Shown here: positions 12,136 through 24,100 of the stretch, one piece after another
Layout of the letters: each line of letters starts with the position of its first letter
Position numbering within the stretch: position 1 is the first letter of the stretch
Assembly (NCBI GenBank): GCA_963678705.1
Contig: OY783205.1
Span: 16,802,001 to 16,866,000, forward strand
DNA length: 64,000 nt
DNA from: Panorpa germanica
Taxonomy: Eukaryota > Arthropoda > Insecta > Mecoptera > Panorpidae
Direction of reading: 5' to 3'
The notes under the pieces: model-generated
What the model saw: the letters and a program-made list of their open reading frames with translations, nothing else
Database searches by the model: none
Told to the model about the DNA's origin: nothing
Position numbers and translations under genes: made by a program

Positions 12136-15100
12136 TATATAAAAAAAAAAAAATAAGATTAAAATGTATTGTATTAAGGCAGAAGAATGTAATGCCGAAA
12201 GGTAAAACATTAAATAAATAAATAATAATAATAGTAAATAAAAATATTTACCACCTGTTTTAGTAACCGTTTTTGGAAAATAAATGAAAGTTACAAATGG
12301 AAATAGGTGAAAGATTCTCCGAATGACAAAAAGTAAAGAAATAAAATAAACAGAAGCATTGAATTGCAACATGTTGCATTAAACGACGATGCTACTTACA
12401 TTCTAGAAGAAAATGACAATAAAAACATGGTAAGTAGAATAGCCTCTGATAATTATAATATGTTCGATGGTGGACACATCAATACATCGCATATAAGTAT
12501 CAATTAATCTAAATAATAATAATAATCGTTATCAAAATCTATGTTCAATTAAAAAAGGTTCATTAATAAAAGATAAATATAGAAAGATAAAGATTAGAAA
12601 AGGTAATTTTACTAATGACAATAACAATTTTTGGTTTACTTACGATTGTCTGCTTTGCGCGTAATTTTTTGATAGTAATAAACATTTGCGTCAGATGGAA
12701 TTAAAATGCTAACTAGTGCGGTGTTTATATTATTCAGTGTTAGGGTTTGGGGTAGTAATGTAAGTTTGGTAAAAAGGTGAAGAACAATATATACTAATTT
12801 TTTTTTTTGTTAATTTAAAAAGATACAGAAATAAAATCATTAATATTAAATACAATAATTTATATTAATTAAAGATATTAATTATTGCAAAATGGTGCAT
12901 ATTAGTAACGCATGAGTTCATAAGTTCAAAATTACATTTAAGGTAAAAACCTTTAATTAAAACTAAGAACAGTGAGTGGGAATAGGGCTTCGCTCAAAAC
13001 ATTTTAAACATTTGTGATTTATTTTTGAATCTTATTCTTTAGCAGTCTTGACTATTCTTATGAATCTTTTAGTTGAAACGGTCGTTACTCGCGTAATTTG
13101 TTGATAGAATCGAGAAACAAACATTTAAATTAATGCCACGTACTGATAACCCATAGATAGCTATGTAGTCAACGACAAGAACATTGCATAACATATTTAA
13201 CCATCAATTAATAAGAAAGGAATTTGTCAACACAATTTCTAACATTTGTGATTTATTTCTGAATCTTATTCTTTAACAGATGTGATTATAGCATACGCTT
13301 TTATTAGAAGACGACGAATCCGAGGTAGGATGTATTGGCTTCATTCATATATCGAAAAGAACATTAACCGCAGATTGTTTGCTGCTGCAAAAGAGTTATC
13401 AGAGAATGATTCAATACTTCAGTTAACACACCGAATGGCTATTGTTCAATAATATGAACAGAAGTGACCGCCGAGTCCGTCGTTTTTAAAAGAATATTAC
13501 GTCTATGCGTCGTGCAGTACGCCTAGAGCTATAACATGCTGCAACCCAGGCTGCATGACGAGTGCTTGCCACTAAGCAAATGTGACGTTGCAGCTCCTTT
13601 GCTTAAATGAAAGCTACAAGAGCAGAGGCGGCCTTAGGGGGTGGCAAGCAGGGCAACCTCCCAGTGCCTCGCATTCTCGCGCAACAACCAAAGTAGAACA
13701 ATTTATTACTATATATGTATTTGAATCTCGCGTCTCGCTCTCTTTAGAAATCCCACTAGAATCACTGCATATATCTTTTTAGGCATTCATGTACCTTAGT
13801 TTATTTGATCAAAGATCTGCCTCCCCGGAGCCTCGCAAAAATCTGCTGCCCGGGGCCTCGCAATAATTAAGGCCGCCCCTGTACAAGAGCTTCTAGCGTA
13901 GAAAGATTTTTGCATATTGCCTACGTCACAATTTACTTTAGGTTATGTAAGAACATAACATTAAATAATGGATTGTGTAAAAATTTAAACAATTATTACT
14001 TCCCTTAAAATACAACTTATAAGAAAGTCGTGACAATTTTCGCCTGCTTTTGACTAGTACCACTACCCAGTAAACAAATAAATAGAAGACCGGACGTCTT
14101 CTGTATAATAACTCAAAACTTTTCACAATAATATTTGTCACATTACAAGTTCAAAGTTTCAGACCTTGCTTGTTTCTGTTTCCAGCTTTGTGGATAAAGC
14201 GTTCAGTGTTTGGAGGATCATTAAGGCGATTCTGATCCCACTTTTATTCGTCTCCTTCTCTTTCACCTACTCAAAAGGGGTAACCTCTTCTCCTGTGAAG
14301 TATAGAAGCGGTAGAAAAGCAGAGGATATCCCCTTCATGTTGCGGATGGTTTAAGTTTATTTGGATCAAAGATTTTGGTCGTATCACAGTCACAGTGAGT
14401 ACCATCAGTGAGGTTCGTAGAATTATTTATATGATGAGTTTACAAAGCGGCATAGCTCAGCGGGTAAGAGACCAGAAACATGAGATTTTTTAGTTTACTT
14501 ACTCTTCTTCTACTCCCGTAATTTGTTGATAGAAACGGGAAACAAAAATTAGAATTAATGACACGTACTGATAGCCCATAGATAACTATGTAGTCAACGA
14601 TAGTAACATTGCATAACATATTTAACCATCAATTAATAAGAAAGGAAATTATCAGCACAATTTCTAAATTTGTGTTTTATTTTTGAATCTTATTTTAAAG
14701 CAATCTTGACTACTCTATCTTACGACTCTTTTAGTTTACTTACGTTCTATAATCGCGTAATTTGTTGATAGAAACAGGAAACAAAAATTTGAATTAATGA
14801 CACGTACTGATAGCCCATAGATAACTATGTAGTCAACGACAGAAACATTGCATAACATATTTAATTATCAATTAATAAGAAAGGAAATTATCAGTACAAT
14901 TTCTAACATTTGTGATTTATTTTTGAATCTTGTTCTTAAGCAATCTTGACTACTCTATCTTGCTAGTCTTTTAGTTTACTTACGTTCTATAATCGCGTAA
15001 TTTGTAGATAGAAACGAAAAACAAAGCGTAGTGTTAATGTCAGTTTATGATATTCAATGGATAACTATTCCGCGAGCACAAGATTTAAATAAGTTTTAAA

Positions 15101-18100
15101 TAATGGACCAGCGATTTTCAATCTTTCTCAGCATCAATTTTTCACATTGGCAGATTAGTAACTAGAACTTGTACTACTTCCTAAACACTTCCGCTTCTTT
15201 GTTAGTAACGTCTTTATACACATAATGCATTGTCACTTTCATGTTAGTCCAATCAATTGTATCTTTAAAAGTACAATATTTATTACATAAATTCTTAATT
15301 TACGACGGTGGATTAAATATACATTCGTGTTTTAAAAACTCCTTTTAGGGCAAAGTCTCTCTTTCTTACCGAATCAGTGAATAATAATTCACTATAGTAC
15401 TGCCCCGTGATTAAGACAGCTATTTCTTGTAAAATGTTGATTTCCGACACGCCCATGGCTTCTTTTGTGTCGCGCATAGAACTTTATTATACGATATCTT
15501 CAGTAATCACGTCTCTTAAATTCGTTGAACCAATGATTGTCAGAGAAGGTGAAGGATCCCCATAGACATCTTGAAATTTATTTCTTTGCACGTTTAGTTT
15601 ATTCAATCAAAAATAAAAAAACAAATTATGGATCAAAACTAACCCATGAAGTAATCTGAATTTATAGCGTCGTTTGAAAGGTGGTGGTACACCTGAGCCA
15701 TGCATGCTACCTTCCAATTTGGGTGCTTAATATTGTTATATAAGTAAACTAGCAAACCCGGCGAACTCCGTTTCGCCATCAGATGGCTTCGTTTTATGTA
15801 ACATTTCGGTTGGTGATTAAAAGATGAAGAAAAATTTTTTTTTTGTTTTATATTTGAAAAGGAAAAATTTTATTTCATTTCACAACAGTAATGAATTCAT
15901 TTCGATTAGTGTTATTTAGTTGAACTTCTCTAAGTAAATGAAAGTGAATCCAAAGTAAATACTGAATCGAAGCGTTATACGTGTCCGCAAATTATCCGTT
16001 TCATTGAAGTGCTCTTTGGTAAACCACATTTTTTGTTTTTTGGTCTGACGTTAACACAAACAAAGCGGATGGTTTCCCAACTCGTGAACACGCAACGTAT
16101 AACTGCCCATGTGAAAAACAATGATTTTCTAAATTTATCCCGCAAACACTAAGCGATTGGCCTTGCGACTTGTTAATTGTCATTGCGAACGCAAGGCGAA
16201 CTGGAAATTGCAATCGTTTGAAGTCAAACGGAAGATCAGTCGGAATCATTGGTATTTGAGGAATACATACATTTTCACCTGCGTACTTTCCGTTAATAAT
16301 GGTTGCCTCAACCAAATTCGGCATATAGTTTCCTTTACATTAGTATATATATTATAGAAATATGTATATAATATTGTCAGACGAGGTATGCATATAAATC
16401 AATATTGTTATACGAGGTTAATATATAGTATATGTATAGGCCTACCGAAGGTAGGCCTATACATATACTATATATTAATGGATGCCGAAGGAAAAAGAAA
16501 AGAAAATTACATAAATGTAGTCATTCATATTGATGGTATGAGTGTCTACAAACATTCAAAAAGCCAAGTGTGGCCAATTTTGATGAAAATTCATCACCCA
16601 AAATATAGTTGTGAGCCAATTTTAGTAGCGATATTCTGTGGTGATGCGAAACCAAAAAATGTAAAGGATTTATTGGATGATTTTATAGAAGAAACTATAC
16701 TTTTAGAGCACGAAGGAATAGTGATAAATAAAACATCGTATGCTTTTAAATTGCTATGTTTAATTGCTGATGGCCAAGCTCGTGCCTATCTAAAATGTAT
16801 TAAAAATCCTGGCTCATTTTTTTGTTGTGAAAGATGTACAATTGAAGGTATAACTATTAGTAACAGACGTGTATATCCACAGGTTGATTGTAGTAAACGA
16901 ACGAAGCAATCTTTTATCGATCAAACTCAATTGAAACATCACCAACCAGATATAATTACACCTCTAATCAGACTGCCAAATTTTGACCCTGTTGATGATG
17001 TTTTACTAGACTCAATGCACTTAATGTATTTAGGGGCGATGAAAAATTTATTGGAAAAGTGGTTCGTGAAGGGTAGCCGTTACAGATTGGAAAAAAATAA
17101 AAGAAATATTTTTAAAAAGTTGATGGATTCTATTACTCCGTTTATTCCTAATGAATTTCAACGAAAAATATTTGATGTAGATGATATTTCTCATTGGAAA
17201 GCCACTCAATACAGATTTATTCTTCTGTATTGTGGACCTATAGTTTTGAAATTTGTATTATCTACTCTGCAATATCAACATTTTCTTTTATTCCATATTG
17301 GTGCACGAATTCTCTGTAGTAACGAAATGGCTGTACAACATGTAGATTTTGCAGAGGCACAGCTTACAAAGTTTCATATATTATTACCGACTATTTACGG
17401 CGATGAAACACAAATCATGACTTTCACAGTTTGATTCATTTGCCGGACGATGTACGCCGCATGAATGGACCTCTAAGTAATTATTCGGCGTTTTGGGGAG
17501 AAAATTTTCTTGGAAAAATTGGTAAATTTGTCCACTCAGCTGCTAAGCCTTTGCCTCAAATTGTTAATCGACTCAACGCTATGGAATCTTCAGATAATAT
17601 GAAAATTAAAGCTCATTCGTCTATTGGAAATTATGATATTGATCTTATTGAAAAAAATATTAAAATTAATGAACGTTCATTTATAAATATTACTTTTTTA
17701 GAGTATAATAGCATGTACCTTAGTAGTAACATGCCAAATAATATAGTCCAACTACATAATGATAAGATCTTTGTTATTAATAAAATCTTATTAAAGAAAG
17801 AAAATTATACATCAAATGTTAAAAAAATCGATGATTTCTTTCTTTTTGGAATTGAAGCTATTTTACATGAAAATATTTTCACAAGTCCATGTCCTTCAAA
17901 AAATGTAGGTATAACTCGAATAAACAAATTCTCTGAATCAATGAAATTGTTTGCAATGAAAGAAATTAAAGCAAAATGTTTATTGTTAAAAATTGATAAT
18001 GAAACATTTGTTGTTTCATTGCTTCACTCCGCAGAAATGTAAAACATTTATTATCTTTAGTAATTTTTTCATCAATAAATCCTTAAATGTATTACCTCAC

Positions 18101-21100
18101 AATTATTCTGATTTTGTTTATTTAATAATAAAGTGCATACACTTACTCATAAATTGATTTACATTTATATACATAAAACATAATTAAAAATTTTTAATAA
18201 CTATAAGGGTATAACTATCAGGGTATAATTGTATATTAATCTTAAATAAATAAAAAAGTTAAGATATCTCTTCTGTAAAGATAAGTCAAGAAATAATAGT
18301 CTGAAAATATTTTGATAAATTAATTTCGTTATGTAGTAAGGTTCAAGCCTGGCTGTAGCTTGGGTTAAGCTTAGTATCCAAGACTTGATTTGAACTTATA
18401 AGCCAAGATTGGGTCAAGCTTGGTAGCCAAAGCTTGGGCCAGGCTTGTTAACCAAGGTTTGATAGTTAACGACGGGGCCACGGCTTGGGCCAGGCCTGGT
18501 ATCCAAGGCTTGGTATTTAACAATGGGGCCAAGACTCGCCCAGTTATAAGCATTGGGAGTTCCTACCTGGGTTAACCAAGCATAATTCTGATAATTCTCA
18601 CTAATGTTTGGGAAAACATTTTCAATAAGAGCTAATTGAGAGTCTACAAATCGGCAAAAGTCGTTTGTAAGAGTAATTAAGCCAGATGTCGCATCCACTG
18701 GGACTTTTCCATTTCCAACAGCTAACAATTGTTTGGAAAATTGTGCAGCACTTTGATCGTTTTGAAGTTGAACTCTCATATTAGTGGTTAGCGATAATGT
18801 TTTTACGTTATTCCATAAAGGTGATGCCTTCAGGCAAGCATTCAATTCATCTGCAGGCGTTCCACGGGGAATTACTGGCAACGTCTGCCTGAAATCGACT
18901 GCCAACAATATCATCAAGCCGCCAAAGATGTTGTTATTTCGCCGAAGATCCTTCAGTGTGAAGTTAAGTGCTTCAAGTGATTTCTTATGTACATCAGCGT
19001 CGCTGCGAATGGATCTGCTTCACACATTGCAAAGAAGCTAGTCAATGTTGTCGATGGTGGTCTCTCAGCTCGTTGTGCCGCATTAGCCTCAGTGAAGTAA
19101 ACTCTTTGGCCATTTTCCAAATGCACTGCTAAATGTACAACTGTGGGATATCTTTCATGAATTTGAAATGACAATAATCGCCACAGTGCTCCATTAGTAC
19201 TGACGTATCTGCCCATTTGGAAGTTGCTGATTTCGTCATTCGCATTTTCCGACGCAATACCAAACACAGCCATGTCGCTGCCTTTTGTGACGTACTTGCA
19301 CAAATATTTGATTGATTTGGCCGAATGACAACTCTCAACGTTTGCATGTGTTTTGAAAATTCGTGATAGCAGCGGGCAATATGGTACAATGAATTCATTT
19401 CCGATCTCAATCTCATGATTTTTAACTTTAACTGTGATAGTTCGACAATTATCTTCTTTTGAACGGCGACGATAAACTGGATATCCATCGTCCACTGTGA
19501 CTGTTTCAGCAACTAACGGTCGCGGATATCGTTTTGTGCACTTTCCATCAGCCATGCAAGGCGATAATGGATTTAATGCACAGCACGGTCCATGCACCAT
19601 CTGTGTCGTCACAATGTCGTGTAGATGGGGATCAGTGACTGGATCAGGAATTTCAGCTGATATGATGTCATCCACTTCATTTGAATGTAATTTGTTCAGC
19701 AACCAAATTAGGATATAAGCATGCGGTAGTCCACGCTTCTGCCATTCCACCGAGTACATATAACAACGTGTGTCACCAAAAACTCGATACTTAGTAAGCA
19801 CATCCATCATAACCTTGAGTTTTTGCTGAAATACTCTGGCGATTATGTCATGGCGATCTTGCGGTTTTTGGCCCGGTTCCAACTCACGTTCAATTTCCGT
19901 CCACTTCGGATTGCATGTGAACGTAATAAATAAATCCGGAGTTCCATAATTTCGCACGTACGTCATAGCGTCTTGAGCGTATTCGTGCATGTGTCGTGGG
20001 CTTCCGATGTAAGATGATGGGAGAATCGTCAGACGTCCAATATTCTGAACATCACCATCTGAATGAATAGCATCACGCAAGTGTATATAGTCCTCAGATC
20101 GTAGCTTTGCCTGATTGAATCGGATGAACGCTAAACGTTCGGTCTCGACTTTGACATACATGTCGACAGCGAATTGCTGGAATAGCCGACGGCACTTCAG
20201 AATGACATTCTCCTCATGTGTACGAATCATTATACGATACGCATAGTAATTCATTGCGCTTAGATTTTTATTCGTTGATACACCTGAAAATGCAAAATTA
20301 AATGAATTGTTAATGGAAACCAATAATAGCAATAATAGCAATAATTAGTGTGTGAATATTGTACCAGTAATTGGATCGACCATCTTCAACGTGATGTCGT
20401 ATCCGTCTTGCCCTTGCCAATAAATGATTGGATATTGTAACGCATCGTACAAACGATGTGTCTCGTTTACACGATGCATGATATTGCTTCTTCGCTGAAC
20501 GACAATGTCTCGCGATTTAGTTGGATCGCCAACAATAATTGCAGCAACATCATTAACGGTGGGTGCATTGAATCTTCGCATATGTTCACCTGTTGGGGTA
20601 CAATCCGCTCTTATGACAAATTTGTGCGTATCCGATGGCATTCGTTCCAATGCTGTTTTGAACATATTAACCACAGCATTATTAGCGTGAAAAAATGCTT
20701 GCAACTGTTCAATAATTCGTCTCTTTAACTGTTGTGTTCCCTGTATATTGCACCGCACATTCAGCTGATCCACCATCGACGAAATGAAATATATTTGCAG
20801 AAATTGATGCGGTTCATCTGGTGTTGGCACCATTGAACCATGCAAATGATATATTTGTCCTTGTATCTGTAATTGCAAACAATCATTTGTTGAAGAAGAG
20901 GGTGTATTTTCTGATCGTGTGATGGTGTAGTATGTGGTGTATATGTAGTTGTTATGTGTTGCAATTCATTGTGTTGGTGTGAGTGATTGGTTATTTGTGT
21001 TGTATCTTTTACCTTGCAAGTCGGCATGAAGCCGCCTTCTCGAATGATATTAGCTCCAAAGGAAGTCATGCGAAAGCAGTTATTGTATTCAAGGATGTGT

Positions 21101-24100
21101 TGAAGAAAATGGCTGGAATCGGGATCAATTCCATCGAACAATGGTTTCAGTGGCTGTGGTGGTGTAAGTAATGGATCCAGTTTGACTTTTCCACTTGCGC
21201 AGCACAATCCAGCCGTTTCTCTTTTGAACTTTAACGCATTGCAATATCGGCATATAGTCGTCGTTCGTCCAATATCTAAATTTTCATCATCACTGTAGTT
21301 CGCAGTGGGATCATATTGGAATGCCAAGCGATTGTATGATGCCAATGATCTTCGTGTGCTCACGCGTTGTCTCAATCGGGCATTTTCTGTTATTATATTT
21401 TGTCTTTCTTCGCTTAAGTTCTGTGAATACAGTTGTTGCTGGTTCGCACGTCGTCCTCTAGGCATTTTGGACTATGGACAGAGTGGTGAATGTAACCTTA
21501 AATGCACGATCCACATAATTTACACAGTTCAACTTACCACCTTAAAGACAAATGCCTGCTGTTGAAATTGAATAAAAATTTGCACAATACACGTGATTGA
21601 TTTGATGGTTTCCAATTTAAATGTTAGGAAATGAATAACTTATTTTTTTAACTTTTCTTTCACAATTTCACAATGAACACAATACCGGTTTGTCACATGA
21701 AATTAATTAACTGAGCAGAGAATAATGAGTAGAATTAACTTTTGATTTACTGAAGTTAATAAAAAAAACAATTTAATTAACTTTAAACAATTATTTTATT
21801 GATATATTTATTACAAGACCTTCTGGCAATTCAGAGGTTGGAGTAAGACTGGTGGTCCGAGATTACATGGTTACTTATATACTAACTTAATTGTAATTCT
21901 ATCCCAGGATGTTTAGATTAGATAAGGGGATATGTTGGGTGGCCTTTAGAGCTGGCACGCGTGGTAACATCTACCACCGAAGATACAACTTTATGCTGTA
22001 AAAGTAGCAAAAGGTGTATGATTCTCTGTGTCTAATGGTTCAATTATATTTATTTCTTTATTTTTATTTTTCTTACAATATCTATATGTTATGTATATAA
22101 TTATGGTTATTATTATAGTCATAAAAAATGGGGTTATTATAGGGTGTATAATATGTATATTATGGGGTAGTTCATTAATCTTGAGATCTCTTGGTAGTAG
22201 AGCTAGAGTATGTTGTAGTTTCTCGATGTTGTGTAGATCTAAGTGTTCCATGGTAAATGATGCGTCGATGGGTTTGTTTTGTATTTCGGGTACACTAGGT
22301 AAAGGCATCAGATTCCAGGTTTCCACAGTTTCTTTAATCTTAATATGTTGAATTATTCTACCTGAAACATAAAGTTTACATTGATCTGCAAGGTTTAATA
22401 TATAGGTTCCTTGTAGGTTCATCATCTTTGTGTCTTCGCATTGTAGAGTGCTGTTAATTTTTTCATTTGAAATGATGATCCAGGTGTTAGGGTCGATGTT
22501 CTGAATTTTCAGTCCTTTTAGTTCTATTGTCAAGGGTTGACATTGTGTTGGGGGTTGTCCTCTCAGGAGTTCTGTCTCGCAGGTGTGTTCTGTATTCATT
22601 GTTTCTCTGAGTTCGCATAAATATTGATTATTATTTATTTTAGTGCATGGTGAATTTGATTCAATATGTGAGTAGTCATTAACAAGTAGGTATTTGGATT
22701 TAGGAATTAATATTTGGAATTGATTATAGTATGGTATTGGTAATGGATAGTTTTCGTAATATGTGAATATTTTAGGGTTGGTAAGGGGTATTTTTATTAC
22801 AAATACAATAGTCACATGTTGTGTATATGCTGTCACTTGACTGATTTCTTCATAAGTATGAACGTTTTCTAGCGTTATTTTGAAGGGTAGTTTAATGTGT
22901 TCAGTCGAATTGAGGTAATTCTCTATTTCTTTAAGTTCTCCTAGTAGGTGTCCGGGTTCTAGGATGGATACGCTAATTGTTCTAAGTCTAGCGAAGGTAA
23001 TATCTTTTTCAATTCTTTCCAGTAGATGCATTAGTAATTGCATGGACTGGGCGATGAGTCCGATTGATTCCGTGATGAGTATGTGTCTCATGTTTACTGC
23101 TTGTGCTTGGTTGATTGCAGTTGTTAGGGTTTTAATCCGTTCGTTTGATTTTTCTTGATTTTTGTTGAGAGTTTCTAGCGCTGGTTTAAACTCGTCTGTT
23201 ATGGTGTTGGCTAATTTTATTTGTTTATTAATAGTTTTCTTTATTTGTAGCTGGTTTCCTTCTAAGGTCTGGAGTGCGAGGTTTATTCTTTTCCCGTCTT
23301 CTTGGTCTAAATTTCCTCCTATGTATTTCCAAAAAGTACCTATAGCGTCGATACTTCGTTTATTTCGTCTTGTAGGTAATATTTGTCGAATTTTCTTGTT
23401 TATTTCCGAGTCTAGGATATCTAGGATATCGGTAGAATGGCCATGTAAATGTTTTTCTATATATTTTATTTGTTCTTGCATTGATATCTTAAGGTTATGA
23501 GCGTTTTGATGATATTTTATTAACGGTTCCATATCAATTTTCTTAATTATTGTCCAGTGTTCTCTGATGTTTTGGGCTGTACCTCTTTGTATGGGGTAGA
23601 GTCCTGGATTGTCTGTGATTTTGTGGAGTTTGCATTCGTTGGTAGTAGTAGTCGTGATAGTGGTGATCCTGTAACAAGGATTTTGTTGTTTTTATTTTAT
23701 CACTCTATTTTATGCATTATATATGTATGTTTTGATGTACCGTGGTTTGAAAATACGGTTTCAATTTCATCTTTAGTTCGTTTGAAAAGTCCTTGCCCTA
23801 TGGCTGGCATTCTGATGGTGTATACCATTGGTTCCTTTTCAAAGAGAGTTAGGAATGATTTTAGTTTCTCTAAACAATTTTCTTTATTACATACTATATT
23901 AATAGTTTTGCCGAATGTTTTTCCTTCGGTTATGGTGTAGAGACCTTTTTTCAGGTTTTTTAAACGTTTTTCTTTATTTAGTATAAATTCATAATATGGT
24001 GTGTCCAAAGCTATTAGTTTGGCGAATCCTTGGTAGGGTGAGGGTTCGTTGTCTTTTAACGTGTAACGATCATGTACTAGGTGTAGAATGAAATCGGTTT

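Larger units (their letters stand above)
16322..18571 (+). mobile_element. Decayed tnp2-like DNA transposon inside the Helitron
   Basis: The segment is delimited by comparison with Helitron copy 2. It contains a 61-nt perfect hairpin near its left end, a two-frame transposase and a right end made of repeated CCAAG/CTTGG words. I could not match clean terminal inverted repeats or a target duplication, and host sequence was lost at the junction. Either the ends are damaged or the boundaries I give include extra material. Confidence 0.65.

Noticed and set aside
12073..12372. 99-codon minus-strand frame ending in Tyr-Ile repeats
   Set aside because: Runs through the (TA)n tract; not a gene.
13570..14360. 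Short plus-strand frames near the MITE and 14166-14354
   Set aside because: No start context, domain or splice support; the first overlaps the MITE.
14447..14490. tRNA-like start (ATAGCTCAGCGGGTAAGAG)
   Set aside because: It resembles an A box, but no B box, acceptor stem or 3' half follows before the tandem cassette begins; probably chance or a tiny SINE scrap.
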